From assembly GCA_001466705.2 (NCBI GenBank), contig LATX02000001.1:3038001-3102000 (forward strand): 64,000 nucleotides of DNA, read 5' to 3'. How positions within the stretch are numbered: position 1 is the stretch's first letter; each line of letters starts with the position of its first letter. The notes under the pieces are model-generated. The model did no database searches, was not told the origin of the DNA, and saw nothing but the letters and a program-made list of their open reading frames with translations. The translations under genes and the position numbers were made by a program. Shown here piece by piece: positions 32,273-42,883 of the stretch. The stretch is from Moniliophthora roreri. Taxonomy: Eukaryota > Basidiomycota > Agaricomycetes > Agaricales > Marasmiaceae.

Positions 32273-33940
32273 ATGTCATTACGGAATCTGCAGGAAGAGC
32301 TTCGACTACTGGACGAGAAGATAGTCGAGGCTGACGAGCATGCTCGAGGCCTCAGGTCTCAACGCAACTCTCTACTTCCCATTTGTCAACTCCCTAATGA
32401 GGTGTTGAGCCTCATCTTCCTATCCTGTGTTACGAAGCCAACATCACCCGTTCATTATCTATCCTATATCAAGCGACCCTTGCCCGAGTGGCTCGCAGTC
32501 ACCCAAGTTTGTCGGCATTGGCGTGCAGTCGCATTGAGCTGTACAGCAATGTGGACTGCTCCAGACTTTAGGATCCCATCATTGGCACGAGAAATGCTTT
32601 TACGAGCGAAGGCTGCTCCTCTCCAGATTCACGCATACATGAGCAACAGGTTCCCCAAACACGAGGCGCTCCGGGAAGCCTTGCAGCATATGGACCGCAT
32701 CGAGGAGCTACATATAACTGCCAGTCAGTTGCGTGATTTATTTGCGGACCTGGAGCGACCGGCACCAATGCTTTGTTCCTTGGCCATTTCCAACACTGGC
32801 GACGAACCTTTCACTCTGCCAGAGTCAATGCTAGCTAGCGATGTGGTTCGCCTCCGGCATCTCAAACTCGAACATTGCTCTCTGAATTGGGAAACCATGA
32901 CTTTGAGGAGCTTAACGTCTCTCACCCTGTATGGCGATCCTCGAACGGCTCAGCCTTTTCTCCAGGATTTTTTGCATGCATTGAAGCGAATGCAGGCCTT
33001 GCAACGATTGAAGCTTGTTGACTATTTCCCATCCGGCGAGTCGGTGAACCTGGAGATGCCAGGGGTCATCCTTCCCCAGTTGAAGTACGTCTCGATGCGA
33101 AGTCCACTTCCCACTTGCGTCGCTTTACTTGACGCCATAACGCCTCCTTCTACTGCCGAAGTGGATATCACTGCAACTGTCTCCGGTGCGCACGAATACA
33201 ACTTGGCACTTCCCTGCCTTTCTCAGTTGACGAGGATCATCGACGAACACGTTAGAGCCGTCTTCATAGACACCACGCGGGACAGTCTTGTTTTCAATCG
33301 CTTCGTCTTGAAAGTGTTCGAAAGAGCGGATATTGACGCTTTATCGACACTCGATCAATCCGGGATCTCCTTTCAAATCGTGGACAATATTGAATCACTG
33401 TACAGAGTCTCGGATGCAGAGGTTGATGTTCTTGCCCGGCAGATGTTTGAGATGCTGCCTCTATCACATCTCCAAACGCTTCACCTGGGAATGAATCACA
33501 TCCAAGCCAATGACTACGTGCGTCATTTTGGTTCCTTGGCAGAGCTCGACACTATACACCTCCAAGGTCCATGTGCCAGTTCGTTCTTGGATGCATTCGG
33601 CCAGACTCTCCCTTCACATATACCCACTGCCGGTTCATCTTGCCAACCACCACAACGGAACGAGATCGCATTCTCTGGGTTAAAGACGCTCACCTTTGAG
33701 AGTGTGGACTTCGGTGATACAATGTTGCATTGGTCAAGTCCTTTCATCGATGAACTCTTTGCGCAGTTGCAATACCGTTCAGAGCGAGGCATGCCAATAC
33801 AGAAACTAACGGTCTGGGAGGGTGTCAACTTTTCCCGCCTCGAAAGGAAAAAATTAGAACCAGTGGTCGGGGAAGTAGATTGGGATGGAATAGTGGATTG
33901 TGATAGCGAGACGGATGATGACGATGACGATGACGACTAG
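32273..33940 (+). CDS. F-box protein (family B), 555 aa, acidic tail
   Basis: One open frame from ATG 32273 to TAG 33938-33940. A short coiled N-terminus is followed by an F-box at about residues 34-99 (LPICQLPNEVLSLIF .. VTQVCRHWRAVALSCTAMW), the block LAREMLLRAKAAPLQI, a leucine-rich region, and a poly-Asp end. The same frame continues after the TAG with 30 further codons rich in Asp and Tyr, up to a TAG at 34031-34033. Related genes in the window end in an acidic, Tyr- and Cys-rich tail, so the stop may be a recent truncation. Its closest relative is the minus-strand gene at 57604-59232, which shares LSHL..LHL and the acidic ending. SCF adaptor role by family. Confidence 0.85.
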   Translation: MSLRNLQEELRLLDEKIVEADEHARGLRSQRNSLLPICQLPNEVLSLIFLSCVTKPTSPVHYLSYIKRPLPEWLAVTQVCRHWRAVALSCTAMWTAPDFRIPSLAREMLLRAKAAPLQIHAYMSNRFPKHEALREALQHMDRIEELHITASQLRDLFADLERPAPMLCSLAISNTGDEPFTLPESMLASDVVRLRHLKLEHCSLNWETMTLRSLTSLTLYGDPRTAQPFLQDFLHALKRMQALQRLKLVDYFPSGESVNLEMPGVILPQLKYVSMRSPLPTCVALLDAITPPSTAEVDITATVSGAHEYNLALPCLSQLTRIIDEHVRAVFIDTTRDSLVFNRFVLKVFERADIDALSTLDQSGISFQIVDNIESLYRVSDAEVDVLARQMFEMLPLSHLQTLHLGMNHIQANDYVRHFGSLAELDTIHLQGPCASSFLDAFGQTLPSHIPTAGSSCQPPQRNEIAFSGLKTLTFESVDFGDTMLHWSSPFIDELFAQLQYRSERGMPIQKLTVWEGVNFSRLERKKLEPVVGEVDWDGIVDCDSETDDDDDDDD

Positions 33941-36758
33941 GACCGGTATGATGATTATGATTACGAAGATGACTACGACTACGACGATTTTGATTACAGT
34001 GACTTTCCGGCATTTTGTTCGTGTTGTGGCTAGTGGTATGTAATGTACAGATGTAGAAACGATATGATTCACCGTCTGAACCTCCCGAATGCACCGCATA
34101 GAAGGATGAGCGATCGATGAGCACCAAGCAAGGATTTTACTAAAGGTGTAGAGACAAACAACGCGAACCCGTGAATTGGAGGGCAAAGGAAAGCGGCTTC
34201 AGTTCCCGGACATTGCAACACAGCACAGACTTGAGATAGGTATGACCGATAGAAACGGCACCCGCCAGTCGTCGAAGCTATCTCGATGTAACTGGCGCAA
34301 CGCCAACATCAGTGTGTCTGCGTATCACGTTGGTGCATGCATAGCAAGCCAAAAATATGCTAGAAACGAGCCCGAAGAGAATTGGTGCGAAAAAAACGAT
34401 ACATCTGCTTCAAATGGGACGTTGCGCGGCTGTGTGATTTATTGAGCTGAAACGACATCTGGGTAAGAAGAGCGACCGTATTGTCCACGGGGGTCTTCCG
34501 GTGGGCATCTTTGTGATTAACGTTGTAACGACGGCAGAGAACAGACTAGCTTATCTGGGTATCAGCCTAACATTTGCTCAAAAGAGGACGCAAAAAGAAA
34601 AACCAGTAAATCCTCACTTCAGCAGGTGGAATGGCATCAGATATGATGCCGACCGCTCTCAATGGTGCCCCATGATTTTTTTCGCTGGGAGTGACTCGGT
34701 TGACGAAGGTGGCCGTTGAACTGTGAAACCGGATTGTAGTGTGCGAGAATGTCTTTCCGAAGCTCTGAGGTATACGTTGTGGATTTGGTGATACGGAATC
34801 CTGCTAGTGGAAGCGAGGCAAACGAAATGGTGTTTGTCACAGTGTGGAGAGAAAGCAGCAGACGAGCGCTTTGCTACGCCAAGTCACTATCTGGTCTCCA
34901 TCCATCATCGTCATAGTAGCCCGCTTGCTGCAGCCTGAGCTCACATTGCATGCAGCAAGTTTATGGTATCTGCCGGAGACAGATGATCCAAAGCGAGTTG
35001 GCACAAGATTGCTAATTTGGAAATCAGGGCGACCGGTGTATGGGATCTATCGATAAAGATGGGGAAAGCAGCACCAGAACTATGGAGGTAAGGACCCGAC
35101 CTCTCTCAGGCCATTCAGTACTCAATGGCTGTAGACCGCATGTTAAACAGGAGTTCAACTTTGTACATCACATCTATCAAGAAGACCCAGCTACTCTCCT
35201 TCTGTCGACCTCAACGAATCTTACATATTCGAAGGCTTAACTCGATTAAAATGAATGATGTGTAGATGCCGAGCCTCAATACGAAAATGACAAACCATGA
35301 TATATCCTCCCAAGTTCTTAGTCGTCAGCTTCCTTTGATGAGATCACTTGCGTCGTACCTGGCCCCTGTAGCTGTACCTCGCGCAAAGTCCACTTGTGGA
35401 TGTTCCATAGAGGTCTGGAAGGTGCTGAATTCTGCTCTATCCCCGACTCTGTGACACGCCTTCACGCAGCCACAAGGATATGTCAATCACCACCTTTTTT
35501 TCTTCCTAATTTCTGACATGAGGTGACAGATGGTCAAACTCTATGAAAAACGAACGCGGCATCGGGACCGGGTGCTGTATGAAGTACCGTGAACATCCCG
35601 GCTTCACCCTGGATTCAAGTGGAACACGTTGGGCCCTCGGGAGACTTCAGGTAATCCCTTACCTTACATCTCCCGGTGAATACCCCATAATCACAGTTCC
35701 CTATCGAGATGCAGTAATAATGGAACACGATGCAGCCTAGGAACGGTCGTCCCCTGCTGCATAAGCATGCAGTGGCGTCGGACATCCAGGAGGCTTTGAT
35801 TGTGATGTCGTGCGCAGCCCGGAAAGTGACCAGCCCAAGAAAGTTGCCTGCATACAGTTTCCCATCACTACACTACTACGAGACTTCTAAGGGATGCTTT
35901 ACTGGTTCTAGGTTACCTTCGGGGTTACTGCCAAGTTAAAGCGACAATCAATGCAGGAACTACTACTAATCGCCCCGCCGCTAGGCATATTGAACTACTA
36001 CTAAGTACTACATGACGACTGTGGGTTTCGGTTCTTATACGCCACCTATCTATCTCGGGCTACAACCATGCTTTAGCCGACGTCCTGATGTCTTGTGTGG
36101 CTGGAACTTTCACACCTATCTATCGTTACTTGTCGGACGGGAGCACGTAACTTGCGCATTAACGTACCAGCACGGTCCGTGAAGCCTGCCACCTGGGTTT
36201 TTGCTCGTCGGCGGACCCGGGGACTTAATATAGTCGGAACGACAGTAGAGAAAGGTTTGCTGTTAGCTAGTTCCTCTGAATAGGACATCTGCTACTAGGG
36301 TGCTACAAGCCTCCCCCGGCTAAACCGTATCCACTTGTGGCTACTGGCATCGCGATTGGCGTCGTCAATTCGCAACTGAACAAGTTTTATATCACATATA
36401 TGCCCAGTCAAAAAAAGGCAACCCAAATCCTTTTCAATCGGAAGGGGAAGGCACAAGGCCATTGGTCAACAACTATATTTCATTCCAATTGGATCCCAAA
36501 TTTTCATTGTGTGTTTTATTGAATACTCACCGGTTTGACCGGGTTACCCAGTGTGAACTCAGAGTCGCTGGGCTAAACACAGTTTGCTTCCCTGATATGA
36601 ATTGCATCTGGATCTCCGAGAGAGGGAGCCTGACGACCAGATCATCGACTTTCCGGCCTTGGTCGTTCCATCTCTCTTCATTTGCTAGGAAAACGGATCT
36701 TGTCAGTCAAGTCACATAGCTGCACCTCCACTTTGTAAGAAGCACACGCCTTCAAGTC

Positions 36759-36772
36759 CTCTCTCTCTCTCT
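36759..36772. repeat. CT microsatellite
   Basis: A run of alternating C and T of about 14 bases in gene-poor DNA. No function is suggested. Confidence 0.6.
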
Positions 36773-37321
36773 ACTGTGGCCAAAAAGTGACTTTTGAACC
36801 AGTCAGCGGAGTTGACAGGTCAAAGATCTAAATCCGAAAGCTTCCCAGGACCGATAGAGCATCGTAACCACTAGCTCTGCGAACCTCGCACCTGAAAATA
36901 CAGGTTTTGCCTTTCACCTACCTCCCACACATTTCTCGTCCTTAGATCTATACCCCAAGATACCGACAAAATCCGGTCCCGAGGTCGTCACCGAGAACAA
37001 CTGGCATCTCCGTGGGTCTATATGAATATCTAGAATCTCAAGTTCCTAATCAAGTTCTTGTCAGTCTTCTTTCCCAGCCTTCCATATCTACACAGCCCCT
37101 CGTATTCACAACTTGAAGAAGAAGAAAACGCCGTAAATCAATATACTGTAACAAACGACACTACTCAATTTGTCAATACACTTACTCTTTTCGGACCACT
37201 CATGGGCGAGGGCCCCAAGTGCCCGCTCATTCGGATCATAACTACATTTTTTTACGGCAAAGCGATTAGCGCCCAATCCGCAGCGTCAGATCTCGGGGAA
37301 AAGAAGAAGAAAGAAAGAAAG

Positions 37322-37504
37322 AAAAAAAAAAAAAAAAAAAANGTCAGAAAGTGAGAGGTCACCGGTCACACCCCCCGTTGCAGTATTTAGCATTCCTCGG
37401 TTGGGGTTTCCAAGGTTGTTTTTTTTTTTTTTTTTTTTTCTTTTGTTTTTCGCTAGGCGAGACTAACCTCTTGGAATTCTGCGGTTAAAAAAAAAAAAAA
37501 AAAA
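37322..37504. repeat. A/T homopolymer cluster around an N
   Basis: Twenty A (37322-37341), an N, then 21 T (37419-37439) and 18 A (37487-37504) lie within 190 bp. The A and T runs could pair as a hairpin. The N shows that the assembly was uncertain here. Confidence 0.6.
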
Positions 37505-38150
37505 GAGTTGTCCAGACCCTCGCAAATAAATAAACTGCGACTGCGACTGTTTCCATGATTGTTACGGTGATACGGTATGATTTGAATGAAACGTCCTTCC
37601 CGCGTTTTTCTCTTACATCTCCTTCGACATGGTTGTTTATCCTGATATTTGGCGGGCCGTTGAGCATAGCCCCGACGGCATCCCACACACAGAGAGGTAT
37701 TTTTTCTGTCCGCGGGTCGGTGCCTGTAAATCCCGAGCTGTGTGTCGTGTCTATCAATGCGCCCAACGTTCATGAAACTGCAACAAGTCTAGCCTGATAA
37801 CATCTCATCACATCATGAACGATTCAATTAACCAGTGTTAGCTACTTTGAAACAAAGCACCATATCGAATGTCGAATACCTCCTCTCCATTGTCTATAAT
37901 ATAATAATAATGTCCACGAAGAACAACAATAAAGCCTGTCGCGATGTGTAAATAGTGAACGAAATAAAGAGTAGCGATGTGCTCGAGGTATAGGTAGATT
38001 GTATGATGTATAATGTAAAGTGGTGGTCGTGCTGTTGTGAGATTAAATAGAACGAACACGATACGTGGGATGTTGGGGGGGGGGCAAGGACTGATGCATG
38101 CGTGAACGAACAAGATGAGTGGATGCTTGTGACAAATCAACAGTGCTGGT

Positions 38151-38168
38151 GAGAGAGAGAGAGAGAGA
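38151..38168. repeat. GA microsatellite
   Basis: A run of alternating G and A of about 18 bases in the 3' flank of the F-box gene at 38338-39715. Confidence 0.6.
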
Positions 38169-38337
38169 AAGGGATAGGATACAGTTGTGGAAAGGGGCGT
38201 GACGTCGTAAGCATTGAATATGATACAGTGCAGCTTGTTTGACAGAAGCAGATTATGAGGATGCGTAGAAAGAGGGGTGTAGATGGAGAAGATCGAAATG
38301 AAGAGCATTTGTTGAGGGGGTGTGTGTGGGGAACCAC

Positions 38338-39715
38338 TTATGCCAAATGACTGGCCCTCTGGAAATGAAAGCATTAATGAAATCCAAGAAATGAAAGATG
38401 AATCACGTACGGTTATAGAACGGAAAGCCCGGATATCTTGCGTCAACTCTAGATCAATACCACGCAAGGCACAGGTTGTTTTCAAAGAAGCCAGCTGCCT
38501 GTGAAGCTCGCCACCATTCCACAAGTTGACCGTCACTGCCTTGATTGACTCCCTTGCCTTGATGATGTCAAGGATAGTCTGTAGCTGTGTGTCCTTGTTC
38601 AATCCGAATCCGATGCATTCAATATTTTCAGAAAGCCTCTTGTAAACACCGGTGCTCGACAAGGCATCTTCCACGCTATAGTGCCTGAGCTTCTCGCACT
38701 TGCCAAGGGCACGTGAAGTCTCACGGCTGCACGTTGGAAGCACGACTGACTCTAGCGTTGCAGAGTGTGTGTCGATAAGGTAGTTGAGAACCACCGGAGA
38801 GAGTTCGCGTTCAAACTCGAGTTTTCGAAGAGAATCGGATGAATTGTGTAAGAGCCATTTAAAGAAGTCGACCGAAGGCGATGCTTGAAAGTTGATTTGA
38901 AGGCTCGACAGGGCGCACGGGAAAGGTTCGGGGGCAGGAGAAGGAAGCTCGGGGGCAGTTCCGCTGATAACGAGAGACTGCAATGTTGGCCAAACCCCGA
39001 GTAGCTGCATAATGGAATGACTGTTCTCTGACCAGTTGCGGAAGCAGAGAGAGGAGATCCGTGGACCGGACCTGAGGAGAGCAAGAGTTTCCTCGTCGAA
39101 TGAGGGAGCAGGGCGTCGCATGCGAAGTGAGTCGGGTGAACCGACGATGTCTTTGCCGGGAGCTCCACAACCGTAAAGAGCAAGGTCGAGTTGGAACAAG
39201 TTTGGGCAAAGGCTGACTGCGTGAGCGAATGTTCTTTGGGAAAGACCAAAGGGCTGGTTGTGGTCAATTGACACGCGCATGCTAAACACGGAACTGCCGA
39301 GTACGCGACCGCGCTCGGTAGTTGGATCGACTGCCACTTTGAAAGCTAGACAGGCTGTTTGTGTGCCAAGGGATACATGCCTGAAAAGCTGCTTCTGCGC
39401 CGGCATTGACCACTCTCTGCACACCAATGAACAGGATTTGAGAAAAGATTTGCGCTGTTCAAGATCTGCATCGTCGTAGGCGACTTCCATGATGTTCATA
39501 ACGATTTCGAGGGGCATTCGGGTCATGGAGTTTGTTGAGGAGGAGATTGGGATACGACGAAGGGGGATTGGGCGAGAGGATTGTGGCATCGCAAGGTCAA
39601 AAGACACATTGTGCTCAACGCTCTGCTGGTAAAGAGTTAGACAACTGACAGTTGAATATGGTGAACAACTCACCGATGAGCTTGAAAGATCATGGAACAG
39701 GTTGAAGATGCCCAT
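38338..39715 (-). CDS. F-box protein, three exons, 425 aa
   Basis: Exons fit complement(38338..38358, 38411..39625, 39674..39715), 1278 nt in total. The first exon codes MGIFNLFHDLSSSS; the last short exon codes RASHLA after a 52-bp GTACGT..CCAG intron. The F-box is at about residues 49-95 (MTRMPLEIVMNIME .. SCSLVCREWSMPAQKQLF), less close to the other F-box genes of the window and of the general fungal type. The remaining 320 residues are leucine-rich. If the last intron is not removed, the frame stays open for about 170 more codons of unlikely, Leu/Ile/Tyr-rich sequence; the spliced form is favoured. A TATAAATA box on the minus strand at 39780-39787 lies 65 bp upstream of the ATG. Substrate unknown. 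Confidence 0.8.
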
Positions 39716-39779
39716 GGTTTGGTGACTAGACCTGCGAGATGAACGACACGGCAAGGAAATGAAAAAAGCATAATAGCCG

Positions 39780-39787
39780 TATTTATA
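39780..39787 (-). promoter_or_regulatory. TATA box (TATAAATA)
   Basis: TATAAATA on the minus strand lies 65 bp before the ATG at 39715 of the F-box gene. Spacing fits a core promoter. Confidence 0.5.
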
Positions 39788-40688
39788 GGAAACGAGTCGA
39801 CAGTAGTCATTCAGCGTCGCCCGATTGGAATCTTTGTCGTTTGAAACAAAAAAGAAAAAGACGCCGTCCAACTGTATTGGGACCACTCTTTCGGTTATCT
39901 CCTTCCAAATCCTCCGCACAGATCTCCCTCTCATCCTAATCACCATGTTTCCATAGATATCTCACTCATCTCTCAATCCTCGTCTTTTTTGAAACCGCAT
40001 TCAAGGTGTAATCTTTTTTTTATTGTTCTTTTTCTTTTACGACAGCAGACAGCTACATATACCCGTGCACAGATCTCCGTGAAAAAACACAGATAATCAC
40101 ATCGCTGCGTGTTTCCATGTTCCGCGCCTGCCGCAACAACTTGATGGCGCTCAAAGCGCTGCCGTCTCTCGAGTCAACGCAAACCTCAGGGTGCCTCATG
40201 GTGGCGAGGCAGTGCAAGGCATGCCCTCAGCAACCCGACTGTGTAATGTTCAATACAAAAATCTGACGTGAATATGTAAACGCCCATTGCTTACACTGAC
40301 GTCGACAGTCGGGATGTCTTTTGAAATTGGTCATTTCCGGAAACATTAAAAAAAAAAACTTTGTTGGTTGACTCGACTCGAGCCAAGCGCTTGGGAACGA
40401 TTGGTCATGACTCGCGTCACGGAGGATGCTACGTAACTCTCCATTTCAAGTGCTCGACGAATACACCATCCAATCAACAGCCACTAGGCGAAATACGCCG
40501 ACGTCAAGACGGTCTGACATGTACTTCTGGCTCACCGGAAGGTCTAAAATATTCTCTTGTAGTGCAATTTGGAGTCGGATACCTTTCGCTTCCAAGACGC
40601 GGGCGACAATACACTGTACATAGATATCGATTGATCAAGTGTCATCAGCTTTTCATATGAAACTCATGTGAGCGTCGTTCCATCCCTG

Positions 40689-40690
<2 letters not shown>

Positions 40691-40726
<36 letters not shown>
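40691..40726. repeat. 36-base poly-T tract
   Basis: An uninterrupted run of 36 T. On the minus strand it would read as a poly-A tail, but the sequence next to it shows no retroelement coding content. Confidence 0.6.
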
Positions 40727-40727
<1 letters not shown>

Positions 40728-41174
40728 TCTTTGTAGGACCGGTCCCGCCTAGCAAATGAAGGCAAGAACGGGTCTTGTGGGCTCAACTATTCAATTCTCT
40801 CGCACCAACCCTTAGCTTGTTCCGAGCCCATCAGGTAAGGAAAAGCCACAGGGTGTCGACACCTCCTTCTTCCATTAGACCGGCTAAAGCTGTTCGATAT
40901 TCGGCTGAGTGCCTCCGACGACCACGAGTTATCCGGCACTCGAAAAAAAACAGTCATTGTTCTCAATATAGGGGATAGTACGACCCATCTCCCCCGTCCA
41001 TCCCGCTGAGTACGGGTGCTCGTCCTTTTCCGAACAAGTTTGTTTACGGCAATTAATTTTCCTGGTGTTTTATAGAAATCAATTGATTTTTCCCAGCAGT
41101 CATTTCAAAGAGTAAAAGTATATCGGCTCGGATACAAAGACTCGTATATACGCTTTCCCATCAGAAAACGCGCG

Positions 41175-41190
41175 CACACACACACACACA
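41175..41190. repeat. CA microsatellite
   Basis: Eight CA units in gene-poor DNA. No function is suggested. Confidence 0.6.
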
Positions 41191-42883
41191 TACTAAATAT
41201 GCTCTCCCCCCCTGAAAGGTTCTTATCTGAGGCGTATGCATGGCCGAAGAATAGGATCCAGTCGTTTGAATTGTCCATTTCGTAGAATGTATACAAATCA
41301 GAGGTACTTGTAGGTTGTTATCATATGGCCTTTTTTTTTAAAGTTAAAACGACAACCTGCCCCGCATGTATCTAACCTTGAGCGGGCTGCCGCAGTGATT
41401 CTCGTCATGCCAGAGGGTGGTCGTAGCATAATTAGATCGTTCCTTTCTTCAACTATTAGGCATTCCAGACTCTCTTTCGCCGATGCCGGTGGATCACAAC
41501 GGCAATAGCGCTGCGCCCAGCAAGTAGTACGCCCCCTTGCGGTTATACGAAAGTCTAGGGACACGTTTCGGGGGGAGATGTGGGGTATGCAGTTTTAGCT
41601 TTCCGTCCGTTCGTTGTTCGTTGTATCTAATCCAAATACGTCCCCTTTTTCGAGTTCCAATGACTCAGGTTCTGGAATGAAATGACTTCCGCTTGAAAGC
41701 CTATCAAGACTTTACACAAACGGCCGTACTCACTTTCCGAGTTTGAAAGCTTCAAGCTTCAAACTTCCATTCGTCCTCGGATATATATATGACATTTATC
41801 AAACCTTGATGGTTAAAAACGAGAAATATTTCCTTTCCATTCAGGTTTACCGCTTTGCCAGTTCTGGGAATCGAATGAGTGGCCAAATGGTTGTGTGGCT
41901 ATGCCATCCCACCAAGCCCCAAGAGAGACTCTGGTGGCGCCGGTGGCTTCGCAATTCCCCCCTCTCACCAAATTGGGCTCGTCGTTGATCGCCGTCCCCG
42001 TAGGCGCTTTTTTGCCAACTCCGACTGTCCGAGCCCAAATCACAAAATTAAGGGCGACCACTTACTAGGCTGCTATGACAATGATTTTTTTTTTTTTACA
42101 AAACAAAAAAAGAAAGAAAAAGAAAACAAGTGGAGTCATTCTCGGGCGCCAAGCAAGGACGGGGGTAAAAAAAACGAAAAACTCTCTCTTCTAGTCGAGA
42201 TCTTCTACTTCAACTAGTGGCATTCTGGTCGGCTCGATAAATGTGTCATATTATAGTAAGGAGCCACACCCCCGTTGAAAGCTTGAATGTAGAGGTTCGG
42301 GATCACGAATTCACGATACCCGACCCGACACATGGTTTCTTCTAGTCAGCCCCAGCCAATAAACGCTCGTCGGTGGTAAGTAAGAGGGGATCCCGACATT
42401 TCAATTTTCAGGCGCCTCCTCCATGACGTGGTTTTTTTTTTAGTGCATGGAGAAAACGGACAGCGGGGACCTTGTGTGCACGAACGCGGACGGGACTAGT
42501 TGGAGAAATGTAACTCGAACGACCTCGAGGCAAGTAGGGATTGGTATTTCTCCGAAATGTCCTAAACGTACGAGAGATTATTGTGAATTGAGACAAAAGC
42601 CCATAAAGCCCCAATACCAAATGTCAAAAAAAAAGTGTCAAAACCGTGTCCCAGTCACTTTTTGTGGTTTATTATTTGGATGACGCAGGTTTCCGCTCGG
42701 ACGTTTGTCGAAAGTTTTAATGGTTGTGGGGCTCTTGACGAAGGAGGAGTGGAGGGAGGGTTGTGCTCAACCTGTGTGGTCCCATGGTCCATGGACCAAT
42801 GACAAATCAAGTTCCACACTGCCACTTCACTATTGTCGAAACGCACGGGCCTTGCAGTTAAAATTCCTAAACACGAACCCCTC

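Larger units (their letters stand above)
34034..38337. other. Gene-poor island with homopolymer tracts
   Basis: About 4.3 kb with only short unrelated frames. It contains a CT repeat at 36759-36772, an A run at 37322-37341 followed by the only N of the window (37342), a T run at 37419-37439 and an A run at 37487-37504. The part nearest 38.3 kb is the 3' flank of the minus-strand F-box gene. I found no transposon proteins, LTRs or RNA genes here. Confidence 0.4.
39788..42883. other. Gene-poor island with poly-T tracts
   Basis: About 3.1 kb with no recognisable gene. It contains a run of 36 T (40691-40726), shorter A and T runs near 40351-40360, 41331-41340 and 42085-42096, and a CA repeat at 41175-41190. 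The last few hundred bases are the promoter side of the RS-rich gene. Confidence 0.4.

Noticed and set aside
37838..38337. C-terminal extension of the open frame over the F-box gene at 38338
   Set aside because: A good GTACGT..CCAG intron ends the protein at 38338, and the extension is low-complexity 3' flank; kept only as a possible intron-retention form.
40691..40726. Poly-T tract as the tail of a retroposed gene on the minus strand
   Set aside because: No coding similarity was found on either side and no target-site duplication is evident.
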